From Coniochaeta sp. PMI_546 (taxonomy: Eukaryota; Ascomycota; Sordariomycetes; Coniochaetales; Coniochaetaceae): 64,000 nucleotides of DNA. The notes beneath the pieces were generated by a model, which saw only the letters and a list, made by a program, of their open reading frames with translations, ran no database searches and was not told the DNA's origin. The stretch lies in NCBI GenBank assembly GCA_021432605.1, contig MU271143.1:2985277-3049276 (forward strand), in the 5' to 3' direction. A program made the translations under genes and the position numbers. Shown piece by piece: positions 11,089 through 22,200 of the stretch. How positions within the stretch are numbered: position 1 is the stretch's first letter; every line of letters begins with the position of its first letter.

Positions 11089-11667
11089 TCAGGAGCCGTT
11101 TTCAGTAGCCGGATAAAAATGTATCTGGAAGCGGTCAGTCGAAGTCCGAGAGTGGAAGTACAGACCAGACTCCTAGCGTACCTGCTCAGCCAACTGAGTC
11201 CACTCCTCAATCCTCACGTACGGATCCGAAACCGCATCAGCCATTGCCTCGTGGCCCCAAACAACCAGCTCATGAAACCAAGCTTTTGTCTCAAGACTCC
11301 CAAGTGGTACTTGTTCCTCCGCTTCCTCTTGCTGTATGTCAATGATAACCTGTTCTGGGGCAGCCGCTGCTGTCGGCGGTGCTCGCTTCTCTACCACCAC
11401 GCCCCGATAGCCTTCCGGTAACTTCACGGCTTTGCCGTGCAGCTTACGGCCGCGAAAATAGACAATCCTCGTGCCATCTAATTCCCATTTAGTTGAATAT
11501 AAAGTCGATGGAGATGGTGAAAACCTACCCTCTTGCTGAGTGGGAGACCAGTATGGCTTTGCTGGCTCAGCGGGTCCGTCGTAGTGCACGCGGCATGGCA
11601 GGAGATGAGCTGTGGTTTTCGTGTCTGAGGGATTGTCTGATGTGAAATTAAGCATTGGTTGAGTCAT
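11089..11667 (-). CDS. RNH203: ribonuclease H2 subunit C (non-catalytic)
   Basis: Small subunit of the trimeric RNase H2, which removes ribonucleotides from nuclear DNA and cuts RNA:DNA hybrids. Exons 11667-11529, 11477-11182 and 11124-11089 give 156 residues. Splicing joins HLLPCRVHYDGPAEPAKPYW to DGTRIVYFRGRKLHGKAVKL, the two signature blocks of RNASEH2C, followed by PEGYRGVVVEK. The last intron brings in the short tail IHFYPATENGS and avoids an immediate stop. Start chosen at MTQPMLNF; the frame stays open further upstream, but that part has no family resemblance. All phases add up to 157 codons. It converges with the 5S gene about 180 bp away. Confidence 0.85.
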
Positions 11668-13111
11668 CTTTAACAAGCTGTTGTTCCGGGTGGTAGGACT
11701 TCTAGTTATTACGTTGTCGTGATCTCGTCTTATCAAGTTTAGATGAAGCATCGTTTGCGAAGCCGAGGGTGACGCGACTGGACGCGCTTTCATTTAACGG
11801 GGCTATTTTAACATGAGTGGAACACGTATGCAATTAAGCGTCGCCGTTATCAAGTTTATTGGATTCTTCACTTTGATCATTTAGCCGCCTACTGTAGTTC
11901 CAACTGTAACAACATCAGAGCAACCTCGTAAGCCATCGTAACGGCAAGCCTAGAAGACCTTCTCGACAGGCAAGACCGGTATAGACATCGAGGAAAGGCG
12001 ACACACCTGCTGTCGATTCAATATGGACATAGGTCCACCGGAAACACATCGCCGACCGGAGACAAAGTGCCACAGGATCGCTATTCATCTTGCATAATGT
12101 CCTTTAACTATGGCATACATAGGAAGGATACGAGGAAACTAGCTATACTTGCCTCTTATAGGGCTTGCTGTAATATTGACACTCAATCGGTCAAGATCCA
12201 CGACTGTACCAAGACATACCCTGTAGGTAGTACAGCGCTTGGATAGTTTGCCAGTCCTTGACTTGGATACCTAAGCGCACCTTGTGTCTCGATTCCGAAC
12301 CACCGCAGCTTTCTACTCAGATATTCATTTCAAAGACGATTAAAATAGCCAACCCTTGTTTTGGGAAATCTACTTAAGCATAAACCAGAGAAGAGGATTG
12401 GCCGTTTGCTGAGTTAAGTCGAGATATCCGAGCGGTGTCTTGCTGTGATCCAAAGTGGGTATGGAGGAAGTCAGGCAGGGCGACACCCACCAGCTCAAGA
12501 TTGGTCATTGGACACTTCCTTCAATGGTTTGTCGGATTGCAAAGGAGAGCAAAGGACCTACCACATGACAAGTGTTCTCGAGAACGGCAATGGACGCAGA
12601 GTGTCCGGTGGCGCTTCGAGGGGCGTGCAAGGAGCGACGGTTCGTGCCGGGGGTCGAATCTTGCCGGTTCGGAAACTTTTCCTGTTGGTTGTGAAGGATG
12701 ACCCATTACAACTTCGAATCTTCACCATAAAAGGAGCACAAGTGACATTAAACTTGGTTCATCTCGCCCCTTCGGAGACTTTTGCTATCTTTTGAGACCC
12801 TGTGTGGGTTTGTCATCGGCGTCGCACTCTTCAATCTCAGGAGCGGTGCAACTCGCGTGCCCTGCTTCATCCAGATTACAGATCCATCGTCTAGGTCCCC
12901 GTCACAGAAACACTACTGATCGTCGTAGCCATGTTGGCAAATGGTCTTATAAAAGCTGCCCATCCCTGGCTGACAGTGAAGGGACAGCATGTGGTATTGC
13001 CCTTCTCGGCCATACAGTCAAGCAGAAGACCAGGCTGATCCGCTATCACGGACCCCTTTATCCTGTAATCATCGACTTTCATCCACCGTGTACGACAAAG
13101 CGAAGCTGAGA
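11668..13111. other. intergenic
   Basis: 1.4 kb between the RNase H2C start and the reductase start. Short overlapping open frames occur at 12435-12795, but none shows a motif or a splice pattern. It presumably contains both promoters. Confidence 0.5.
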
Positions 13112-14078
13112 ATGAGCCCCAAAACAGTCCTAATCACCGGCTGCAGTGATGGCAGCATTGGTAGCGGTTTGGCCAAAACCTTCGCAGCCCATGGCCTAAA
13201 GGTGATAGCCACAGCTCGGTCCGTCTCAAAAATGTCCACCCTCGCAACCGTGTCGAACATGACGCTTCTGGAATTGGACATACGCTCTTCTAATAGCATC
13301 ACGGCTGCCCTCAAGACAGTGTCTGTTATGACAGGCGGCACACTAGACTACCTGGTGAACAACGCCGGCGTCGCCTACCGCTGTGCGGCCCTTGAAGCAG
13401 ACGACCGGGTGGCAAGGGATTTGTTTGACGTCAACTTCTGGGGCGTCGTCGACATGTGCCGTACCTTTGCACCTCTGGTGATCAAGGCCAAAGGAACCAT
13501 CGTCAACGTCTCTTCGCTGAATGGCATTGGGGTTCCTCTGCCCTGGAGCTGTGAGTCTCATCTGATGCGTCCCAGCCACCAAGATTGCTGAATATGACCG
13601 ACACTAATATCGGACCCTTGGAAAGCCATCTACGGCGCCTCCAAAGCCGCTCTAGATACCTACTCTAACACCCTTCGCCTGGAGCTATTCCCCTTTGGCG
13701 TGAGAGTCTTGTCCATTGTTCCGGGCGCCGTAGAGACAAATATGAACAATCCTGATTCTCCCTCGCCGAACACATTGCCAACCCAGAGCTCCATTTTCAA
13801 GCCCGCTGAGAAGCACATCGCCAAAGCCACGATACCGGAACGAATGTCAGTGGACAGGTTTGCCGAAAAGGTTGTTGGCGATATCCTCTCCGGAGCCACA
13901 GGCCGAGTCTGGAGAGGCGCATTTGCTTCTCGTGTGTGGGCTATCATGACTTTTTGCCCGCAAGCTGCTCTGGTAAGTCAAACCCATTTTGGAAGCAGAA
14001 TAACCTACATTTACTCACTTTCTCTAGGATAAACTCGTGACAAATAACCAGGGCCTAGACTTGCTGGCCAAGGAGTAA
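13112..14078 (+). CDS. short-chain dehydrogenase, Ayr1-like (1-acyl-DHAP reductase type)
   Basis: NADPH-dependent reductase of the classical SDR fold. Exons 13112-13550, 13626-13972 and 14028-14078 give 278 residues. The cofactor loop TGCSDGSIGSG is at residues 9-19, NNAG at 83-86, the active-site serine in NVSS at about 134-135, and the YxxxK pair at Y149 and K153 (YGASK), which is formed just after intron 1. PGAVETNM follows, as in Ayr1. Yeast Ayr1 reduces 1-acyl-dihydroxyacetone phosphate on lipid droplets and the ER. Many fungal paralogs have other substrates, so the reaction is not fixed. The frame is open upstream of the chosen start but without SDR resemblance. Confidence 0.9.
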
Positions 14079-14680
14079 GGCATACAGGCCAACGTGAAAA
14101 GAGTGAAGTACTAGTCGATGTTTTGGACTGTGATAGGAGCGCCGATTCCTTATCTTATTCACGGGACTGTGGGCGTTGGTCAATATCAGGGGTGTTTTAG
14201 CCACATTCTGATCTCATGAAAGACACTTGGACCCAGCAGCAATCGCCCAGAGAGATGCAAAGGTCCGTTCTAAACTAGACCCGGAAGCATGACGTCGAAA
14301 CTGCCGATGAGGTTCATTCACAGACCAAGAGAGGTAAAGGGAGATGGGGACGCTGTAAACATGTACAAGATCAAATGCCCAGTAGAGAATATGCATTGTT
14401 ATTACTCAAACGATTTAAGGGGATCATAGTACAAGGAGTTGTCAAAAATCGGGGTCCGGCCGCTCGGTTTTCCACTGCACCAGTGACGGATCACCTTGAC
14501 AGCCCGACGGCAACTCGTCCATCCTGACACCGAAGGAGGCCATCGTCAGCCTGCAGGCCACAGCATTAGCTACCGAACCAGAGAAGCTATCCTCCCCACA
14601 AAATGTCTATAAGGGTTCGAAAAGCTTGCTTGACAACAGCGGCGAATCGCTCGCCATTCTCAGAAAGGCTCGCTCCAACA
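14079..14680. other. convergent intergenic
   Basis: 602 bp between the stop codons of the reductase and the PDH E2 gene. No gene seen; it should hold both 3' UTRs. Confidence 0.6.
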
Positions 14681-16145
14681 TTACAGCAGCAACTCCAAAG
14701 GATTCTCGATGACCTTCTTCAACTCCTTCATCCACTCAGCACCAACAGCACCATCGATGACCTTGTGGTCGAAACTGCCGGTGACGACGATCTGGTCCTC
14801 CCAAGCCACACCAGTGGTGCCATCCTCGTTCTCGACTGGGACGGCAACCTTCTTTGTGCTGCCCACGGCCAAGATAGCGGCCTGTGGCGGGTTGATGACG
14901 GCAGTGAAACGCTCGACGGCAGCATTCATGCCCATGTTTGAGATACTGATGCTGCCCCCTTGGTACTCCTCAGGTTTCAGCTTGTTGTCGCGCGCCTTTT
15001 TGGCAAGCTCCTTGACTGCAGCCGAAATGCTCTCGAGGCCCTTGGATTCAACAGACTTGACGATGGGAGTAATCAGGCCCGAAGGAGTGGCCACGGCAAC
15101 AGAGACGTCTACAGTGCTGAACTGGCGGATCACATCACCACGCCAAGAGCTGTTCACTGTAGGGACCTTCTTGCAGGCAACAGCCATAGCCTTGATGAGG
15201 AAGTCGTTGACGGAGAGCTTATACTTGCCCTCTGCAGAGCTGTTCAGAGCCTGGCGTAGCTTGAGGAGCTTGGATACGTTGAGCGTAGAGGAGACGAAAT
15301 AGTGAGGGTTCTCGGACATCGACTCCTTGAGCCGATTGGCAATAGTCTTGCGCATGCCGCTGATAGGAGTGTCCTCGTATGCAGCACTTGACGCGACGGG
15401 AGCACTGGGGGCACCGCCAGTCGCAGCCTTTTTGACATCCTCCTCGGTAATCTTGCCGTTGGGGCCAGTGCCCTTGAGGCCGTCCAGCTTGACACCCTTC
15501 TCGAGAGCTAACCGTTTAGCAGCGGCAGAGATGTTCGGCTCACGGTCGAGAGCGGTCTGGAGCTTTCCACCTGATCCAGAGTCCTCTGGCTCGGGTGTGG
15601 GTTCAGGTGCAGATGTCGGCGCCGGTGTCGATTGGGGCTCTGACGGCTTGGGCTTGCCGGGAGTAGCGGCAGCTGTCTCGCCGCCAGCATCTGCGAGTGT
15701 GAAGTTCTCGAAAGCACTGATGTCGGCACCCTCTTCAACCAGGATAGCAATGGGCTATTGAGCAGAGGTCATTAGTCTACAGAGTTCGCAGCTACAGACG
15801 GAGAGCAGTGGGAACTGTGAAAGGACTTACGTTGCCAACAGCGACGTCCTTCTCGCCTGTCTCCTTGAGGATCTTGGCAAGCACGCCCTCCTCCTGATAC
15901 TCAAAGTCCATCTGAGCCTTATCGGTCTCGATCTCAACAAGAACATCACCAGGAGCGACAGCGTCACCGGGTTTCTTCTGCCACGCGCCAATGTTTCCGG
16001 CCGTCATTGTCGGCGACAGCGCCGGCATCTTCACAACGGTGTGAGGTGGGTATGATGCGTACCATCTCGCCAAGCTGTAAGGAAGGACGACTCTGGCGGT
16101 CCTAGTTTGCTGAAGGACGTGCCTCCGGAGTATTGGGACCAGCAT
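14681..16145 (-). CDS. LAT1: pyruvate dehydrogenase E2, dihydrolipoyl acetyltransferase
   Basis: Mitochondrial core enzyme of the pyruvate dehydrogenase complex; it transfers the acetyl group from lipoate to CoA. Exons 16145-15831 and 15754-14681 give 462 residues, close to the family norm of about 460. Residues 1-30 are a basic, acid-free mitochondrial leader. The lipoyl domain spans about 36-110, with the lipoylated lysine in ETDKAQ at K76. A Pro/Ala/Glu-rich linker follows. The peripheral subunit-binding domain ([20 protein letters not shown]) lies at about 176-213. The catalytic domain ends with the HxxxDG motif DHKVIDG, H434 and D438. The intron (76 bp) has an ACTAATGAC branch site. Firm call. 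Confidence 0.97.
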
Positions 16146-17025
16146 TGTGGCGGTTTTGGTGGAAGAATACAGGAAAATAGCTCTGTCGGACTCGAGCTCA
16201 ACAGAGTGAGAGATAAACTAAGTACGCCGAATTGACGGATTGCTCCCTGGAACCGAACACGCAGAGAGTACAATCGATCTCGACGACGTGTTCTAAAATC
16301 GATTGGAAGTTCAAATGGATGAGCTGAGGATGGCCAGCGTCGGGGGGAATGAATCGAGAATGGAGATGAGGTTGGGGGTTTAGAGGATGCTTTTTCGTCG
16401 ATTCAACCTCCGGGCGGCCTTGCAGGGGTGGTTTTTTCCAACGTGGGACTTTTCGCGGCCAAATCCAGGCATTGTTGGGAGCTTCTCGTCGCGAAAGTAA
16501 GAGGCTGCTGGTCACAGCTTTCGGCGCTAGTCCATTTGTGGCTTGGCGCTGTCCGCCAAATCCTCGTGGATCGGTTGGTAAGTACCTATGTACCTTGATA
16601 CCACCTCTCACAGCAAAGTAAGGTACCTTAAACACGGATCCAAACGTGGTATTTGACTGCGTCAACTTCTAGGTTGTTCTGCTCTTCTCAGCTCGACGTC
16701 TAGTCTCCACAAGCCCGAAATGGGAACAGCTTGCATGTGTATCGTAGCACAAGACTGTAGAATTTGGCCCTCATAGCACCATGGGTGGCCGAGTGGTTGG
16801 CACAATGCAAGAGACTGAGGGCCGGGTCCTGCAGGGACTTTGGCTCTTTGCCAAAGAGTCCATCGCCAACATGCTACGTTATGTCCATATGTTTCACACG
16901 GAGTTGCATAGCTCCCGCGCAAGCCAAAGTATCTCTATTGTCGGGAAGCAAGTGAAGCAGTCGCCTGGACGCGCATGGCCACAACAAGAATTGGACATGA
17001 CCCGAACCAAAGAAACTCAAGATGA
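16146..17025. promoter_or_regulatory. promoter region of PDH E2
   Basis: 880 bp between PDH E2 and the ribose-5-phosphate isomerase stop codon. It holds a GGTACC palindrome at 16619-16630 and a tRNA-Ser-like fragment from about 16781, which lacks a proper T-arm. No gene supported. Confidence 0.5.
16619..16630. repeat. palindrome TAAGGTACCTTA
   Basis: Perfect 12-bp palindrome 474 bp upstream of the PDH E2 start. The same 12-mer recurs at 18430 and 18732, and its core recurs at several other intergenic sites. Confidence 0.7.
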
Positions 17026-18201
17026 TCACTCCCCTGCCTTCACCAACTTCACACCACCGTCCTGTAAGCCAAAGTAGGCGGCCACTGGTTTTTGCGCACC
17101 ACGCTCAACCTGGAGTCCATTCTTTCCGTGGAAAAGCCCAATCTCGGCGACACCGACAATGTTGATCAACCGTTGCGCCAGTGCATCCACCGTCCATATC
17201 CCGTCTTCACCATGTCCATTCTTGGTTCCGCTCTCAGTGTCCTTGGTCAGCAAAAGGGGCGAGAAGGGCGCGTCGATGATCAACATGCCATTATCAGTCA
17301 CAATGGGACCTGCCTTTCCAGGCAGCCCCGATCGAACGCGTGGCTTGAGCGAGCCCATGGCTTTCAACTCACCGAGCACCCGGTCGGCAGCCATCGGCAA
17401 GACTTCAATTGGAATGCCCTTCTTCCAGCTTGTCCCAAGACGGTGAGATATCTTGCGAAAGTCGGCAACACAGACAAACTTCTTCGCACTAGTCGCAACG
17501 ATCTTTTCCTGAGTCAGGCAGGCTCCTCCACCCTTGATGAGATTGAGATCCTCATCAACCTCGTCGGCACCGTCAAAAGCAACATCCAAAGAGGCGTCTG
17601 GTGGAAGATCCTGGATATATGCCAGTCGAAGTCCCGCAGCCAGTATCAACTGGCGCGATTGCTCGCCGGTGGGATAGAAGGACATTTTCGACGTGACATC
17701 AGCACCGAGCTCGCCGATAGCCTCCACCACATAGACAACCGTGCTTCCAGAGCCAATGCCAACATGCTGGAATGTCGGCTCCAAGAAGTCCTTGACAGCT
17801 TGGAAAGCAGCTGCCTTCTTGGAGGACTCGACCAATACTGCCTGCTCCTCGACGCTCAAGGCAGATTGTGACGTTGACATGGCGTGTTGGGCTCGAAGGG
17901 TTATTCTGGATCCTAAATGAGGACGGAGATTGTAGCTAAGAGGCCCTTTCCGTGAAAGATCGTCTATTGTCTTGTACTCTAAGCTCCCTGATTCCCTTGC
18001 TCTGACTGTAGCGTGGGTGGTGTGACGCTTGAACTGGAGGGTGGTCTGACTTGGAGTGGGTGACGACGAGGACAATGAAGTCAAAACCGATGTTGGCGGT
18101 ATTATTCTGCTAGACGGACCTACAGATAGGATAAACCGGAGAGAAGAGGAAGAGGGCAATGTGTTCCAAGAGAATCTGGTCATAAGTCGGCTGTTGTTCA
18201 A
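17026..18201 (-). CDS. RKI1: ribose-5-phosphate isomerase A type
   Basis: Interconverts ribose 5-phosphate and ribulose 5-phosphate in the non-oxidative pentose phosphate pathway. Intronless; 391 residues from the first Met, or 284 from the Met at 17880. The RpiA core is complete: VGIGSGSTV at about 147-155, the active-site loop DGADEVD at 210-216 and LIKGGGACLTQEK at 221-233. The cytosolic form would start at MSTSQS (17880). The frame stays open for 107 more codons upstream; this segment is rich in Ser, Thr and Arg and nearly free of acidic residues, like a mitochondrial leader. It may be a real alternative N-terminus or only 5' UTR. Divergent from SEC7. Confidence 0.92.
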   Translation of the reverse strand: MNNSRLMTRFSWNTLPSSSSLRFILSVGPSSRIIPPTSVLTSLSSSSPTPSQTTLQFKRHTTHATVRARESGSLEYKTIDDLSRKGPLSYNLRPHLGSRITLRAQHAMSTSQSALSVEEQAVLVESSKKAAAFQAVKDFLEPTFQHVGIGSGSTVVYVVEAIGELGADVTSKMSFYPTGEQSRQLILAAGLRLAYIQDLPPDASLDVAFDGADEVDEDLNLIKGGGACLTQEKIVATSAKKFVCVADFRKISHRLGTSWKKGIPIEVLPMAADRVLGELKAMGSLKPRVRSGLPGKAGPIVTDNGMLIIDAPFSPLLLTKDTESGTKNGHGEDGIWTVDALAQRLINIVGVAEIGLFHGKNGLQVERGAQKPVAAYFGLQDGGVKLVKAGE

Positions 18202-18429
18202 ACACCAAACAGATCTCTTAGTAAGGCCACCTTGTCGTTGATTGTAAGGATGAATTCAGGTCATGGACGCAGTTGAAAGTCGCCAAGTTCTTCAATTGGG
18301 GGTCGATTGGCGGGACAAACTACCGGCTCTGGCCACTGATTGGCCAGAGTTCAGGGTCGTGGTTACATAGTACAGATCAAGCGAACCGTCAAGACAGTAT
18401 CATATCTCAGCAAGCTACGGGAAGCTAGC

Positions 18430-18441
18430 TAAGGTACCTTA
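18430..18441. repeat. palindrome TAAGGTACCTTA
   Basis: Perfect 12-bp palindrome in the RKI1/SEC7 divergent promoter, identical to the copies at 16619 and 18732. Confidence 0.7.
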
Positions 18442-18731
18442 CCGTGGACAGGCGGGTTTTCGTTTTGTTATTCTGCACTCCAAAGCATTATCGAGAGAGC
18501 ATCGAAGAACCAAAGTGCCTAGTACGGTAACGAAAAGAGTCTGCCCTCCATCAAGTATCTTATTCAGAACATATCTCTTATCGAGCTGCCCAAGCCTGTG
18601 AGGCACCAGCCATTTAGCAAATGGAGAACCACGAAATGCACGGATGATATACACAGAATTTCTTCCTCAGAGGCAGCACAAGTCAAACCACCAAACAATC
18701 CGTATATCCTATACTATATGCTACCTTAGAG

Positions 18732-18743
18732 TAAGGTACCTTA
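18732..18743. repeat. palindrome TAAGGTACCTTA
   Basis: Second perfect copy in the same promoter, 302 bp from the first. A near match, AGGTACCTTA, follows at 18849-18858. Confidence 0.7.
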
Positions 18744-19241
18744 GGTTCACACCCCATGCCGGTTATACTTGGTCCGTGCGCAACAAAGGTGATCCTCAGG
18801 TAAGGCAACCAACCCGAAATTGCATGGCGTCGCCGTCTGGACCCAAGGAGGTACCTTACGTAGCCATCCAGGCTCCACAGCAGAAGTTCGCTGGTGTTAC
18901 CTACCTCTTAGTAAAGGTGTCAACCTCCAACGTAGGTCCCTAAGATTTGCTCCACTGTCACCATCAACACGATCAGCACCACTCTAGGCTGGAACTACAT
19001 TGATTTGTGTCAGTGTCCTCTCCGGTTACCTGCGAGCACATGCCACCAACAGGCGTCTAGCTCTTCCGTCTCCCTTGGGTGCTGTAACGGAAACGATCCT
19101 ACTGCGAATTCCTATTCACGAACGAGGAAGCACCACGGCCTCGCCCTGTTCGGGCCAACCACTCATCCTACGGCTGCATCGCCGCTCAGTCTCCCCTCGG
19201 TCTATCTCTCGGATGGCTGCTATCCGCATCCGGCGCCTGCA

Positions 19242-22200
19242 ATGACCTCACTCAAGTTTGTGGTGTCCTCGCTGGACGTCCTTGCCGCAAACTCCGGCAG
19301 GAATAAGCAGCTGTCCGAACTTGTTCAAAGGGCCCTCGCTGCCATCGAGAGGAACGAGAACCAACTCCCCGACCCCGAGGTTATATTCGCCCCTCTACAG
19401 CTAGCCACCAAAACCGGCACCATTCCCTTGACAACCACTGCTCTCGACTGCATTGGCAAGCTCATATCCTACTCCTACTTCTCGGCGCCCCCCGCGACCC
19501 CGTCTGCCCAGGATGACGCCCCTGAAGGCGCCCAGCAGGCGCCTCTGATTGAACGCGCGATCGATACAATATGCGACTGCTTTCAAGGAGAAATGACTTC
19601 GGTCGAAATACAGCTCCAAATCGTCAAGTCGCTTCTGGCAGCGGTTCTCAACGACAAGATTGTCGTTCATGGTGCTGGCCTCCTGAAGGCCGTAAGGCAG
19701 GTCTACAACGTGTTTCTCTTGTCTCGGAGCACTGCAAACCAGCAGGTTGCTCAGGGTACACTGACACAAATGGTTGGCACTGTCTTCGAGCGAGTCAAGA
19801 CCCGGCTTCATATGAAAGAGGCGCGGTCCAACCTGGGAAAGTTGAAGCCAAGCGCCAGCAGTCTGACAGTCGATCGACCTGAATATCAAAATGCCGAACT
19901 GGTCAATGGCGACAACGAAGAAGCAGCGGACACGGCGTCAGACGTGAACTCCAACGGTCCATCCGATGCAGCAGCACCGAAGCTTACACTGAAGGATCTT
20001 GAGTACCGGAAGAGCTTTGATGACTCCAACCTCGGAGACGGGCCAACTATGGTCACACAATTGAGGACAATGAAGAAGATCTCCAGGACTGTTTCGGACC
20101 ATACTATCCCAGAGTCAGGCCCAGAGTACACTTCAGAGTCGATGGACGCCGAAGATGAGGTCTATATTCGCGACGCCTATCTCGTTTTCCGGTCCTTCTG
20201 CAACCTCTCCACCAAGGTCCTTCCGCCGGAACAGCTTTTCGATCTCAGAGGGCAGCCAATGCGCTCCAAGCTGATATCACTACATCTTATCCACACGCTC
20301 CTCAACAACAACATTAGCGTCTTCACGTCGCCTCTGTGTACCATTACCAACACTAAAAACAATGAACCGACGAGCTTTCTCCAGGCCATAAAGTTCTACC
20401 TATGTCTTAGTATCACGCGTAACGGGGCGAGTTCGGTAGATCGAGTCTTCGAAGTGTGCTGTGACATCTTTTGGTTGATGCTCAAGTTCATGCGCGCGCC
20501 GTTCAAGGTAAGCGTGCCGCTCATTGCTGCCGAGTGGTTGCTGATATTCTTCTAGAAAGAGATTGAGGTCTTTGTAAATGAGATCTACCTGGCTCTTCTT
20601 GCCCGAAGGAACGCCCCTCTGACTCAAAAATTGTATGTTGTCAACGTCCTGAACCGATTCTGTGGAGACCCGCGGGCACTGGTCGAGACATACCTCAACT
20701 ACGACTGCGACAGGAATGTGGACAACATCTTCCAGACTATCATCGAGGACTTATCAAAGTTTGCGACCTCTTCGGTAGCCGTGTCGTCAATACTCGAGCA
20801 ACAATTCGAGGAGAGGCACGCGAAGACAGCGCCAGGCAGCGAATGGCAGATCAAGGGTGTTTTGCCACCTCCGTTGTCCGTTGCGCACATCATCCCTCAC
20901 CACCAAGAAGCCGAGTCTGAAATACCCAAGGAATATGTCATGAAGCGAGTCGCCCTAGACTCGCTTGTGGACGCTCTTCGGTCGTTGCTGGATTGGTCGC
21001 AACCTGCGCGCCCTGAGGCAAACGGGGCTTCCCACGACCAGCAGGACCAGGAATTGCCCAACGAAGACATACGCGATTCCATTGACCCTTCGGCAAGTGA
21101 CAGTGCATCACGCATCGAGACGCCCATACCACCATCAACACCGGTTATAGACGATGATCCAGAACAGTTGGAGAAGGAGAAAGCCAGGAAGACAGCCATG
21201 TCAAACGCAATAAAGGCATTTAACCTCAAGCCCAAGAATGGCATCAGGCTCCTCATCAGAGATGGCTTCATTAGCAGCGACAAACCAGCCGACATTGCAA
21301 AGTTCCTGCACCAAGAAGAAAGGCTGGACAAGGCACAAATTGGCGAGTACCTTGGCGAAGGTGACGAGAGGAACATTGAGATCATGCACGCATTTGTGGA
21401 CTTCCTGGACTTCACGAAGATGCGTTTTGTCGATGCTCTTCGTCAATTTCTCCAATCCTTCCGCTTGCCTGGCGAAGCCCAGAAGATTGATCGATTCATG
21501 CTGAAATTCGCCAATCGCTATGTTACGGGGAACCCCAACGCTTTCGCAAATGCCGACACTGCGTACGTCCTTGCCTACTCTGTCATCATGCTCAACACGG
21601 ATTTACACAGCAGCAACGTCACCAAGCGCATGACTGTGCAAGACTTCATCAAGAACAACAGGGGTATCAATGACAATGCTGACCTTCCTGACGACTATCT
21701 ATCCGGCATATACGACGAGATTGCAAAAAACGAAATTGTACTAAAAAGCGAACGCGAAAAGGCTGCCGCTGCAGGAACATTGCATCAGGCACAAGCAACG
21801 GGACTCACAGCCGGACTCACCCAAGCCTTTACGAACGTTGGCCGAGATCTGCAGCGTGAAGCCTATGTCCAACAATCCGAGGAGATCTCTCTACGGTCAG
21901 AGCAGCTGTTCAAGAACTTGTTCCGGAGCCAACGACGCAACGCTGAGAAGGCTGGCACCAAGTTCATCCCCGCTACATCTTTCAAGCACGTCGGGCCAAT
22001 GTTTGATGTCACTTGGATGTCATTCTTCTCCGCTCTTTCGAGCCAGATACAAAAGACCCATAACCTTGAGGTGAACAAGCTCTGTCTCGAAGGCATGAAG
22101 CTGGCAACCCAGATTGCTTGTATATTTGATCTCTCTACCCCGCGTGAGGCTTTCATCTCGGCACTCAAAAACACCACGAACCTGAACAACCCTCAAGAGA

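Larger units (their letters stand above)
18202..19241. promoter_or_regulatory. divergent promoter, RKI1 / SEC7
   Basis: 1,040 bp (720 bp from the short RKI1 frame's upstream start extension). It carries three GGTACC-centred elements (18430-18441, 18732-18743 and the near match 18849-18858) and pyrimidine-rich stretches before SEC7. No gene seen. An open frame from 19005 runs in phase into SEC7 but looks like 5' UTR. Confidence 0.55.

Noticed and set aside
14709-15302. 197-codon plus-strand open frame
   Set aside because: Antisense to the catalytic domain of PDH E2.
16781-16850. tRNA-Ser-like segment (GGTGGCCGAGTGGTT)
   Set aside because: The A-box resembles tRNA-Ser, but no anticodon stem, variable arm or GGTTCGA T-loop follows.
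17092-17871. 259-codon plus-strand open frame
   Set aside because: Antisense shadow of the complete ribose-5-phosphate isomerase gene.
19005-19241. 79-codon in-frame extension upstream of SEC7
   Set aside because: Composition is unlike Sec7 N-termini, and the conserved DCB region starts at the chosen Met; most likely 5' UTR.
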